Assembly: GCA_949987565.1 (NCBI GenBank)
Contig: OX465110.1
Coordinates: 1,584,233-1,648,232, forward strand
DNA: 64,000 nucleotides
Direction: 5' to 3'
Source of the DNA: Luidia sarsii
Taxonomy: Eukaryota > Echinodermata > Asteroidea > Paxillosida > Luidiidae
Shown here piece after piece: positions 34,701 to 44,400 of the stretch. The notes beneath the pieces are model-generated. The model saw nothing but the letters and a program-made list of their open reading frames with translations. It was not told where the DNA came from and did not search any database. Position 1 is the stretch's first letter. Each line of letters begins with the position of its first letter. The position numbers and the translations under genes are program-made.

Positions 34701-36053
34701 TCCTGGTGCCACAGTGCCATTGCCACTGTCTCTCTCTGCTTCCTGACGCAGAATTACAAGCATGCCTCCAGCCTCATCTTCTCCTTGTATCCTTGTCTGA
34801 AATTTACGTCGGGGTTTATTGGACAAAATATCAGGGTTCACTGGGATGGGCGGAGAGTGGAAATCAGGCAGCAAGGCCATTATGTGCGGCAAAAAAAAAA
34901 CCTTAAGTGGTGCCGTGCCTTTGTGCATAATCACCTTTTTCAACCTTTTTTTTCTTAAAATTTGGTATTTCTTGTTTTTTGACATTTTGATACGGTTGAT
35001 GTCACAGTTCCTTGACATTTGTATCTCAGTGGCGACCTTGAGGTCACCGTCCAATTTCTGACAGAAATTGACAAGCTGGTACAGCTGCTGGAGTCACCCA
35101 TTTTCACATGTAAGTCACATGTAAGGTTTCTATAAGACGCAAGCTGATCACATGTAATTCATTCACATGCCAGTCATAAGGAAGTCGCATGTTAGTCATA
35201 AGTCACGCGTAAAAGCCATGTATTTTATTTTTTTCAAATTTTGTAAGGATCCTGCATGCTCACATTGTTATCCTCTACATGCCAAAAATATAGTATAAAA
35301 AATGAAAATCCAATGTGATCCCACCATGAAAATCTTCTTACTTATCAATTCATGTTATCGATTCAAATTATCAATTCTCTGATAATCAATTCTGTGAGCA
35401 TCCGTGGTTCTAGTACTGACGGTTGAGGATCAACCAAGTTTTCCAACATTTTTGTTTGGAGTTTGTATTTTCATTCCTCCTGGGTCTCACCGTTGTCCTG
35501 GCAGATCTCAGGTTACAATTGCTGGACACGGAGCACAATCAGTACTTAGTGAAGAGCCTGTATGGTCTGCTGATGCTGCTCCCACAGACGACGGCCTTCA
35601 CCACACTACAGCACCGCCTGGCATGTGTGCCCAATGTACTACAGCTACCCAAAGACCAAAGGTAGTCAAAACTCCCAGACCCAAAACTCTACCCTGTTGT
35701 GTCGTTATAGCGCCCTCGCGGGGCTGTGGTGGATAAGGCTCCGCCGTGTTGTTTGATTAGAGTCTTGGAGTTTACACTTGATTTGTGTTCATCAGTGCTC
35801 ACTACACACTCCAAACTCCTATCCCCAAAGTCTCGCCGAGTTATCCTTCCAATTTTGTGGTTGATTTTCTTTGTCTCCGGATGCTTTCAGGAAGAGTTCC
35901 CCTGGGCTTGTGCCGGAGAAGAGGCCGTCGCTGAGGACCATTAACTGGGACGACATGCTGGCGCACTTTACACAGATCCAGGCGGAGCACAGCAAGACCA
36001 AACGGCAGCGACACCCTGCCCTGGACGACCAGATGTCTTCCGTCAAGATGTAG
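22794..36053 (+). CDS. VAC14: VAC14, PIKFYVE complex scaffold (17 exons)
   Basis: Coding exons: 22794-22900, 24085-24235, 24637-24804, 25462-25524, 26144-26251, 26945-27054, 27474-27580, 27949-28117, 28878-28997, 31262-31379, 31911-31976, 32395-32618, 33497-33671, 34668-34786, 35030-35109, 35505-35661, 35891-36053. They join in one frame of 734 codons (human VAC14 is about 780). Diagnostic blocks are [106 protein letters not shown] and [11 protein letters not shown]. The family forms HEAT repeats that hold the PIKFYVE kinase and FIG4 phosphatase on endolysosomes and control PI(3,5)P2. The C-terminal third matches the FIG4-binding region. An acidic stretch ([11 protein letters not shown]) lies in exon 9. 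A Gly/Ala/Gln-rich linker in exon 12 replaces a poorly conserved part. The exon 8-9 junction is the weakest: the 8-donor at 28117 adds about 10 residues relative to human. Confidence 0.93.
23064..23573. mobile_element. Nested foldback elements in VAC14 intron 1
   Basis: A complete 122-bp foldback (23452-23573) has arms beginning AGTCCGTGTAACTTGGACCC, mirrored by GGGTTCAAGTTACTCGGACT. A related left end starts at 23064. Inside that outer element is a second hairpin with perfect 45-bp arms (23127-23171 and 23265-23309) around a 93-bp loop. None encodes protein. Confidence 0.75.
24297..24482. repeat. CCATCCACCC minisatellite in VAC14 intron 2
   Basis: About 186 bp of short C-rich units (CATCCACCCC and close variants), strongly strand-asymmetric. 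The Gly/Trp/Met-Val-Asp frames on the minus strand are products of the repeat. Confidence 0.9.
24815..25000. mobile_element. Foldback-family element at the VAC14 exon 3 donor
   Basis: This 186-bp element lies between two copies of GTGAGAGCTC (24805-24814 and 25001-25010), a 10-bp target-site duplication. It shares GAAGGTTTGCATGGTG, GACACCATGTA and CTGAAAAGAGCCGG with the 2966-3204 element. The left duplication starts at the exon 3 splice donor. Confidence 0.8.
25312..25385 (+). repeat. Interstitial telomere-type TTAGGG tract, VAC14 intron 3
   Basis: Two short runs of TTAGGG/TTAAGG units are separated by CTGGTGGA-type spacers, and the block begins and ends with ACCAGGGTT. TTAGGG is the usual metazoan telomere repeat. 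Confidence 0.75.
26385..26917. mobile_element. Non-autonomous element with CAGGCATGCAA ends, copy 1 (VAC14 intron 5)
   Basis: Ends CAAGCATGCAAC and GTTGCATGCCTG are inverted repeats, flanked by TTTACA on both sides (26379-26384 and 26918-26923). A member of another dispersed family (about 26,461-26,590) is inserted inside, explaining its greater length than the copy at 43,537. Confidence 0.8.
27738..27860. repeat. Dispersed repeat with GGGTTTGCCCTC / CAGGCAGCTCGGG motifs
   Basis: Related copies lie at about 44,205-44,425 and 49,190-49,345, sharing CTCAGTGCTT, GGGCAAAGCACTGA-like and GAGCTGCCTGA motifs plus a TTCGAACC-like box. It lies in VAC14 intron 7. Confidence 0.55.
28222..28380. mobile_element. 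Foldback-family fragment in VAC14 intron 8
   Basis: It matches the left half of the 2966-3204 and 24815-25000 elements (AATGAGATTTGAAGGTTTGC, CTGAAAAGAACCGGAGG, AACTCGACGTTTTGA). The opposite arm is not visible. Confidence 0.55.
28530..28640 (+). repeat. Dispersed repeat GGTCCTGCTAGGATCGAAAC, VAC14 intron 8
   Basis: The motif is followed by GTCAGGCCCACTAAATTTTA and TTTTGGTAATTTTAGTCA. Other copies or fragments lie at about 21,118 (minus), 26,480, 31,676 (minus), 31,735, 38,690, 52,050 and 58,750, and the window ends in one (GATTTAGTGGGC). Confidence 0.65.
29155..30865. repeat. 26-bp minisatellite in VAC14 intron 9
   Basis: About 65 tandem copies of a 26-bp unit containing GTACAAGTACTTGGCCATGA, with recurring variants (GGCTATGAG, GTGTGAG, GCATGAG). 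Higher-order repetition of two- and three-unit patterns is visible. Because 26 is not a multiple of three and the minus strand lacks stops, all three minus frames stay open; these are not genes. Confidence 0.93.
31676..31840. repeat. Inverted pair of the GGTCCTGCTAGGATCGAAAC repeat, VAC14 intron 10
   Basis: A minus-oriented copy (31676-31725) is followed within about 10 bp by a plus-oriented copy (31735-31840). The two can fold into a hairpin with arms of about 50 bp. The minus copy carries several substitutions. Confidence 0.65.
32105..32335 (-). repeat. tRNA-derived SINE, VAC14 intron 11
   Basis: Read on the minus strand it has an A box (TAGCTCAGATAGTAAGAGC) and a B box (GGTTCAAATCTC). The tRNA-unrelated part, with AACTAGTTGACTA and GATCCCTAGAGATA, is shared with the copies at 39,708 and 51,715. 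Confidence 0.65.
33721..34180. repeat. Probable dispersed repeat in VAC14 intron 13
   Basis: Begins with ATAATAATAAACGCATTTAT followed by AGAGCCCC, a beginning I associate with common interspersed repeats of marine invertebrate genomes (recollection, not a search). No second copy is in the window. The frames in it have no recognised domain. Confidence 0.35.
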
Positions 36054-36078
36054 GGTCGGTTTCTTTCTTCAACATTTC

Positions 36079-37030
36079 CCCAAAGCCAGCACCCTACCCC
36101 AGTCCCAAAGCACCCATAACCCATCCTGAGCCCCCATCCCTGACCCCAAACCCTGCATCCTACCCCAGTCCCATAGCACCCATAACCCATTCTCGCCTCA
36201 TCCCTGACCCCAAACCCAGCACCCTACCCAGTCCAATAGCACCCATAACACATTCTAGACCCAATCCCTGACCCCAAACCCTGCATCCTACCCCAGTCCC
36301 ATAGCACCCATAACCCATTCTCGCCCCCATCCCTGACCCCGAACCCAGCTGCCTACCCCAGTCCCATAGCACCCATAACCCATCCCTGATCCCAAACCCA
36401 GCACCCTACCCAGTCCCATAGCACCCAAAACCCATCCTGGGCCCCATCCCTGACCCTTAACCCAGTAGCAGCTTACCCCAGTCTCATAGCACCCATAACA
36501 CATCCTCACCTCATCCCTGACCCCAAACCCAGCTGCCTACCCCAGTCCCATAGCACCCATAACCCATCCCTGACCCCAAACCCAGCACCCTACCCCAGTC
36601 CCATAGCACCCATAACCCATCCCTGACCCCAAACCCAGCACCCTACCCAGTCCCATAGCACCCATAACCCATCCCTGACCCCAAACCCAGCACCCTACCC
36701 AGTCCCATAGCACCCATAACCCATCCCTGACCCCAAACCCAGCTGCCTACCCCAGTCCCATAGCACCCATAACCATCCCTGACCCCAAACCCAGCACCCT
36801 ACCCAGTCCCATAGCACCCAAAACCCATCCTGGGCCCCATCCCTGACCCTTAACCCAGTAGCAGCTTACCCCAGTCTCATAGCACCCATAACCCATCCCT
36901 GACCCCAAACCCAGCACCCTACCCCAGTCCCATAGCACCCATAACCCATCCCGGCCCCAAACCCAGCACCCTACCCAGTCCCATAGCACCCAAAACCCAT
37001 CCTGGGTCCCATCCCTGACCCCAAACCCCC
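36079..37030. repeat. About 60-bp minisatellite after the VAC14 stop
   Basis: Units contain CCCATAGCACCCATAACCCA and CCTGACCCCAAACCCAGCAC in tandem, with variants such as CTGGGCCCC and CCCAGTAGCAGCTTACC. The array begins about 25 bp after the VAC14 stop and lies within the probable 3' untranslated region. Confidence 0.9.
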
Positions 37031-37638
37031 TCCCCTCATCCCCAACCTCAATTCAACCCCCAACCTTAACAAACAAACAACGTATCATTCACCCTGTGTT
37101 TTTAGGATATTAATTTTTCTAGATCTTACCAAAAACTTTCTCAATGAGGAGATTAAAAAAAAAAACTTTTTAAGCACAGAATGACCCATATGATATGATA
37201 ACTAAACACTGTTCTTCACCGGATATTTTACTCTTTTAAAGTTTTAAGTCATTCTTACAGGAAAAGCATAATTCTTTAAATCCAAATATCAAATTGTTGA
37301 AAAATTTCAGTATTCCCCTAAATCTTTGCAGTTTTTATCTACTTAATCAAAAGTATCATGAATTGTTTTGCTGAAAAGTATCCTCTCTCTAACCATTCCT
37401 ACAATAAGACATCACCTGTAAATTCCACAAAAAAAAGATCACTGACTATTTTACAGAAACTCTTCTCATTAATGTAATAATGTCTTGTAAAATTGTATGA
37501 AAAGAAATTGCAATTGTCAAGAGAAAGAAATATGTATATAATTATGAGATCATCGTGTCTATGTCAGATTTGTTTATGTGTTGATAGGAACAAAAGAAAT
37601 GTCACAAAGCAATTTAGACATATTTATCTCGGTTTCAA

Positions 37639-37654
37639 AATAAAATCATTTATT
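37639..37654. terminator. Overlapping poly(A) signals for VAC14 (+) and NIPSNAP (-)
   Basis: AATAAA on the plus strand is at 37639-37644. AATAAA on the minus strand is at 37649-37654. They face the two convergent genes, 1.6 kb after the VAC14 stop and 0.45 kb after the NIPSNAP stop. No stronger signals were noticed nearer either stop. Confidence 0.5.
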
Positions 37655-38105
37655 ATATCACAGGTATAAATATAAATGGGTGGATAATACCATAGCATCT
37701 GTCATAAAAAAGGTGACTTGGCTTGATTGTCCAAAATTACAAAATGATCATCAGAGTCCAAACAAAAGCAAAACGGAGCCTATTAAGTATGGTTTGGGTC
37801 ATGGTTTGGTTCATGCATGGTTGGTGGTGTGGTTGATCATTCCTTAGTCCACCATGCAACCATGCATGCCCTACTGTAATCACTACTAGGCAAGGTATTC
37901 AGCAGTTTGGTGCACTAAAATACTGGAATCGCTTATCATTTAAGCTTAATTTTTTTTTCATCTGTGAGGTAATATTTTAAAACGAAAAAAATTCAAAAGA
38001 AAAAAATTCAAAGTACTCTTCACTGCCTCATCACGGTGAATAGAGCGGCTCTCTCTCTCTCTCTCTCTTGGGAGAGGTCGTCGCACTTTTCTGACACGGG
38101 TCCTT

Positions 38106-41100
38106 TTATTTGAGGGGGGAGACAACGAAGGGAAGCATCAGCTTATTGGACAAGCCAGTCACATGATCGGAGACCTCTCTGGCATTACCTGCAATGAGAA
38201 TGAGGCGAGCGATTGATATGTGAGACTCAATGCCCTCTTGCTGCAAATCGACATTCTCTGTGTCCAAGGTAGGTCTGAAATACTTCAGATCATAGAATCT
38301 AATGAAAATCGGCGATATATATTTACCTGCCGACGATTCTCTGATAGTGATCTCGACTTCCTGCCTTTTGTCCATGCTCTCGTAATTCCACAGGTGGTAC
38401 ACTGTAGATTTTTTGGGGAGAGAGAGAGAGAAAAGAGAGAACATGTATTGGGCCTTAAAGCGATTGTTGCAAATTGCTGTCTGACAAAAATACCAGAAAT
38501 CTCTCAAGCGAAGAGGGCCTGATGTCTCCATCCTAGCAGGACTGTTCTCAAAGATACGGGGAATGCTCCCACTAGCATTGCACTGCCAGCCACAAGCTCC
38601 TTTTAAAACGGCAATACAGCATACTAGCAACGGACTGAAACGATCACCAAGGAAAACCCTACACTCTACAGCGGCCGAACACTTTGATGATCCTAGCAGG
38701 ACCTTTCTCAAGGGGCAAGGTCCAGCTAGGATCACAAGATCAGGCACTCTTGATGTAAAAGTGACAAGCTGATTTCTGCAATGAACGCTGAAGCGTTTGG
38801 TTACTGACCGCTGTTGTTCTGACCGACCTCCGTGGAGAAGAGCCCCATGAGTTTACCGCTGCCAGAGGCACCGACAAACTCTGCCTTGTTCAATATGGAG
38901 TCCATCACATTTCCCTCATGGCCAGGCTTGGCATCATACTTGCACAGCTCATAGACACCTGAAAGAAGTGGAGGAGGAGGTGGAGGAGGGGGTGGAGGAG
39001 GAGGGGGAGGGAGGAGGAGGGGGAGAGGGAGGGGAGAGGAAGGGAGAGAGGGAGGAGGGGAGGAGTAGGAGGAGGGAGAGAGGGAGGAGGAGGGCGAGAG
39101 GGAGGGAAAATGGAGGGGGAAGGGGAGGATGAGGGAAAGAAGGAAGAAGATATTGAACACTTATATTGTGCTGGTATCCGTCAAAAAGACTTTTTAAAAA
39201 TATTTTTTGAAATATTAGTGAAGTTTGGGTTGGCAAGGCGATCCTATGAATCGTGATTTATTATGGTGACTGCTGAAGCAACTTTGGGCACTTAAGGACA
39301 GCCCTGTGAGTTTAGGCCCCATGGTCTCAACCAAACTCACCTCCTTCTTTGACCGGGGTGTCGTCCGGCTCCTTCAGAGGCGACGCAGTCAGGACCGCGT
39401 TCTCCTGCTTGACGAGGAAGGGCGTGATGCGGCCGAAGTAGGACTCGATCCAGACCGGGTCGGAGGCCACGTTCTGTCGGACTGCGGTCCGATGGGCGAA
39501 GCTGTCTGCGCGGCCGGAGATGGGGTCAGAGGGGAAAGTCGGGGTGGAAGAGAAACCGATTCTGCCGGTGAAATCAGTCGTCAGATTAACGTCGATCCAA
39601 CTTGATCAAGAAAGGAAAACTCACCAGGACTATTTCTTCAACAATCGACACCAATGTCCCACTTCAGTTTACTCGATTCAATCGAAAATAAATTAATCAA
39701 AACAAAAAAAGGCATCCACATTGCATGATCCCTGAACTGCTGCAGCCATGTTTACAACAAGTTGTCGTTTGCATCTGAATGAAAACAAGGTCATGATCCC
39801 TGGAAATACGCGGTAGTAAGTGGTTAAAATGCTTCTGACAGGCAGGCTGGTACCCCATCCCGGCAAAGACTAGTTGACTTTTTGGGAAAGCCACCATCTT
39901 AAGGCTGGATAGCTCAGAAGGTAAGAGCACTGGTACGGTAATCCAGAGGTCTCGGGTTCAAATCTAGTCAAAGGTTCTGTGCTATAGTTCAAAATTGTTT
40001 TAAAGGAATTCCTCAGTCAATTTCTTTTCCCTTGTCTAATTGAAAATAAATGGTTCACCATTGAGTTGAAGCTTGTTGAACGTGATATCGTGTATCCGAT
40101 TACAGTGATATTCAAAGAGCAATAGCTTGATCTATGGAGTCAAAGTTGGACGACAACCCAACATTTTGGGGGGTTTGAGGTTTGACAGAAAACAGACCCA
40201 AATTCATTCAAGGAAAAAATGACCGGACTGGGAGTTGAACCCAACACCTACCAGCACTAGTAGGCATGGTAAGAGAGAGTCTATATTTCTGATCTTTCCC
40301 AAATGCCTTGAGATAGGTCCCGCAATTTTGGGCTGAGTTCGGGTCGAATATTACCAAACTCCCAGATGTGATTGACTTCGTTAATGGCTCCCAGCTCCGT
40401 GGTCCAGAACCCCAAGAGTTTGGAGTGAGCTGTCCGCAGGTGTAACTTCTCCTTGGTGAGTTCCAGGTATTCCTTCATGTTTTCCGGACGCAGGCTGTAG
40501 GTGCGCAGCTCGTACAACTTGCCCAAGCTCCTCATGGTCTGGGAAAACTTCCTGCATGGTCCCAGCCGTGGAAAAGCCTGCGGGAGATTGAGGGAGATTG
40601 GGAGATGTACATCTCAACTCATTTCTGGGTCGTCATGGATCCAATCAAGACTGCAAAAAGGATTGCACAAACTGTATGGACAGATTTGTAAGGACAGATT
40701 TCAAAATCATGATTTTTCACAAACGCATGATTTTTTTCCGGAAACTTCATGTCCATTTCTTTATGAAATTTGGTCGTTCCAGACAATGGCTCTTGTCTTC
40801 ATAACAATAGGTGGTCTATTGTGGTCTTTTGGTTTTTTTTCCAGACTTTTATGGTGACGATATTAAACTAAAATCTATTAATTATCTTGCCTTTTATTTT
40901 TTAATAATAATAATTAATGCCTATACTTTAGGCTATACTGTATATTATTTCATAATTTGGAAATTTACAAAAAATTATTCATATTATTATTACCCCTCAA
41001 CATGTTTTTAATAAACATTTAAACATTAATACCTCAATTGATAATATAGTCCAAAAAAATAAACAATATTATTAGTATTACTATTAAACTAGTATTACTA

Positions 41101-41245
41101 GAATTAGTAAGAAGTATTATTAATACATGATGTACTGACTGTGTCAAAGGTCAAAGTCAAACATTATTTTGGGTGCCTGGACTAGCAACTGTTTTACCTG
41201 TTTCAAGCCTATTGCTAGTCTTGCCTTGGTAGCCGAACACGCCAT
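38106..41245 (-). CDS. NIPSNAP3A: NIPSNAP3-type mitochondrial protein (6 exons)
   Basis: Coding exons on the minus strand, in transcription order: 41245-41198, 40577-40355, 39505-39341, 38958-38809, 38401-38327, 38188-38106. All junctions are GT/AG and phases agree, giving 247 codons, the size I recall for human NIPSNAP3A/B. Diagnostic blocks are YELRTYSLRPENMKEYLE, HLRTAHSKLLGFWTTE, NEVNHIWEFDSFAHR, VYELCKYDAKPG and the terminal VSPLK. The family forms a repeated dimeric alpha-beta barrel and is mostly mitochondrial. The N-terminus MACSATKARLAIGLKQAFPR is basic with no acidic residue, as expected for a mitochondrial targeting sequence. The exact biochemical role of NIPSNAP3 is poorly known; NIPSNAP1/2 act in mitophagy signalling. 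The start exon is short (16 codons) and depends on phase and targeting character. Confidence 0.88.
38966..39150. repeat. Polypurine GGAGGA tract in a NIPSNAP intron
   Basis: About 180 bp of almost pure purine on the plus strand, beginning 8 bp from the splice acceptor of exon 4 (which ends at 38958). On the transcribed sense strand it is a very long polypyrimidine tract. Confidence 0.85.
39708..39975 (+). repeat. tRNA-derived SINE in a NIPSNAP intron
   Basis: A head (GCATCCACATTGCATGATCC, GATCCCTGGAAATA) is followed by CCGGCAAAGACTAGTTGACT and a tRNA-like part with GGATAGCTCAGAAGGTAAGA and GGTTCAAATC. Order and sequence match the copy at 51,715. Confidence 0.7.
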
Positions 41246-41446
41246 CGCTTTAAAATAGCCTCAAAATAGATGCATCCGACAAACAACTCGAATTAAGTTT
41301 ATTATTATAAAAACTTTTGCCAAAAAGTATGGAGTTTATTATCCACTGGGCGGATCGTAACCAAAATATTGTTTACGAAGCAGACGGTCTGCCTACAGAG
41401 GGCGCCCTCTCATAGATGACCTGCAAAAAAAACATCAATTTCCATC
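41246..41446. promoter_or_regulatory. Bidirectional promoter region of NIPSNAP and PSMB5
   Basis: Only 201 bp separate the divergent start codons. The interval contains the perfect palindrome AGAGGGCGCCCTCT about 50 bp upstream of the PSMB5 ATG. Transcription starts are not known. Confidence 0.6.
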
Positions 41447-44400
41447 ATGGCGCTGCAGTCGGTGTGTGGTCTCAACTTTCAGCGTGGTTCCAGCGGATTT
41501 GGGGCCAAATCCCAGCAATGTTTGGACATCAGTTTGCTGCAGGATGACCCCCTCGAGAACCCCAAATTTACCGTCCCCGCGGTTGCCGAGGTTTGTGCCT
41601 TTTTGTTAACGTTTCTTTTACGGCATTTGTGTCGGAATAGAATGTCTGTGTTGGCCGGCATTGCTCCGAGTAACTTTGACCTAACTCAGTCCGTTTTATG
41701 AGACCTTTGAAATAACAAAGACTTTATGGAGAAACCGTCATTGTGTTAAATCCTGTCAGACAAAATGCGTTTCAGAATCGATAAATTCGTGTCAGAAACT
41801 CGGTTTTTATTCTTTTGTCTTTTATTACTTTTCCGCAGCAAATGAAAAAAATGTAATTAATATTATTTGTATTATTAAGTAGAAAGTACCGGTAGTTCTT
41901 TGTAAAATGTGCTTTTTTTTATTAAATCACATTATAACATGTAATAAGTTAAAAATTAATTAAAATGATAATTAATAATTAATTGAAATAATAATATTAA
42001 TCTCTGCTAGAAGTGAGACTCTTCCAAGATCTTCTCAAACAAAGTTGGGCCTGCACATGCAAATTAATTTTCGTTAAATACGCAACAGATAGATGGGTCC
42101 ACACACCGGTGCGGCCAGATTTTATTTAGTTTTTTCGTTAAAAAAAGTCCTTGGTCTCTGTTCTTGACATTGGTCATTAACATATTTTTTGTTCATTTGA
42201 AAACAATATAATACTTACTTTATGTTGTCACTAGTCACTCAGTCCTAGTCTGCACCCTTTTGCTTCACAGCCAGCTGAATTCCTGAAAAATCTCTCGGGA
42301 GAGGACGGAACCTCCCCCAAGATTGAGATCCTTCATGGCACCACAACCCTGGGCTTCAAGTTCCAGCACGGCGTCATTATCGCGGTCGATTCCAGAGCGA
42401 CTGCCGGCAGTTATATCGGTAAGGGATTGGCACTGAAGGGAGCATCGGTAGGATGTAAGAGGGGATGATGGCGGTGTTAGGGGAAGGAAAGTTGCCAGAA
42501 GATGAGATTTGAAGGGGTTTTTATTTATTTTAATTTATTTATTTCATATTTCGGGATACATGTACAGCATTCACATCACAGCACACAAGTAAGAATAAAG
42601 TGGAAAATAGAAATAAATAAAAAATAAATAAATTAAAAAAAAACCTCCTGGTGAGGAGGATGAGAATGAGAAGTAGGAGGTCACGGAGAGTGGGCTGGAT
42701 GAGGAGGAAGGTGGTGAGGAGATGGATGCTGATAGTGAAGAGGAGGGCGGTGAGGGTGATGAAGAGGATAAGGATGATGAGGAGGTCAGAGGCAGTGAGC
42801 AGGATGGGGAGGAAGGTGGTGAGGAGATGGATGCTGATAGTGAAGAGGAGGGCGGTGAGGGTGATGAAGAGGTTGAGGGTGATGAGGAGGTCAGAGGTAG
42901 TGAGCACTGAGCAGGAAGATGGTGAGGAGAAGATTACTGATAGTTTAGAGGAGGATTGTGAGGGTGAGGAAGAGGATAGGGAGGGTGAAAAAGAGGTTAA
43001 GTGTGATGAGACGGAGGAGGTCATAGGATGGTGATGAGGAGAAAGATGCAGATAGTGAAGAGGAAGGTGGTGAGGAGGATGACAATTAGGAGGGTGAGGA
43101 TAGTGATTAGTGAAGAGGACGGCGGTGATTTAGGAGGATGAAGAGGTAGAGGATGATTAAGAAGTCCTGTAAAGAGGCAATTTGATAAACTTAATGATTG
43201 TCTTTCCACATTCAATAATGTCGCTCTCTGTCTCGGGTTTTTTTGTTTTTTGTTTTTTGCTACAGCCTCACAGACGGTCAAGAAGGTGATTGAAATCAAC
43301 CCATACCTGCTTGGCACTATGGCTGGCGGCGCTGCGGACTGTATGTTCTGGGAACGAGTCCTGGCTGAGCGTTGCAGGTGAGTCAGAGGGTTCATCCAAC
43401 CGATCACTGTCCATGAGTATGATGTAGCTCGCCGAATGGTTGTTTCAATTGTCCAGGGCATCGGGCAGTGGGACTTACCGACCCCTCAGGTCACATTGGA
43501 ACAATCCAAGTTCTCTAACGTTCGGCATCCCCATTTCAGGCATGCAATTTTTCTGCAGATCTGCAGATTTCCGTGTTTTTTTAATTCGGCCTTAAACAAA
43601 AAAAATCCATAAAAAAAAAAGAAGAACAAAAAATGCATCTGGATATTTCTTCTCCCCTAACTATTATTTTAAACACATGCTGAGATCAGGTTAAAAACTT
43701 TGATATTTACTTTTCATTTTGTTTTAATTTTCTGGGTGTATGCCTTGAAAAAGGTTAAAATCTGTCACTCGGCTTAAAGTCATAAGTTGTCACAAACTGC
43801 TCAGAATGCACCACAGAGCATCTAGAATCCAAAATTTTCCCGGGCCCTTAAGCGATCCCCAAACCACACGCCGTAAGGGCTTCGTGCTTCGCGCTCGCAG
43901 TTTCATTCGGACATTTTCCTCTTTTTTTACGATTCAAGAGTTGCATGCCTGCCATTTGTAATCGCCTTGGTCGGACTCGCAGAACTCCCCGAGCTCATTT
44001 GCAATTAATGCCTTTGCTAGAGTATCCTGCATCTCGTCCGTTTGAGAATAAACTCGTTGACCTCGGTCTTGACTTGTCTCTGTGCAGGATTTACGAGCTG
44101 CGCAACAAGGAGCGGATATCAGTGGCGGCTGCCTCCAAGCTCCTGGCCAACATTCTCTACAACTACAAAGGCATGGGACTGTCTGTGGTGAGTTCTCCTG
44201 GGGGTGGTTCAATGAGGGTTTGCCCCCCTCGATGACATTCAGTAGTAAGCACCGAGGGCTCAGTCCTTTGCCTGATTCCTGATGAAAGAATCTCAGGCAG
44301 CTTGGTCGGGATTCGAACCTGGAACGCCCGAGCTGCCTGAATTTGTTTCATCAGGCATCGGGCAAAGCACTGAACACTCAGTGCTTATCGCGTCAAGCAG

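Noticed and set aside
42539..43034. Acidic or Ile/Leu-rich frames in PSMB5 intron 2
   Set aside because: They derive from the GA/GAT minisatellite and lie between well-supported exons.
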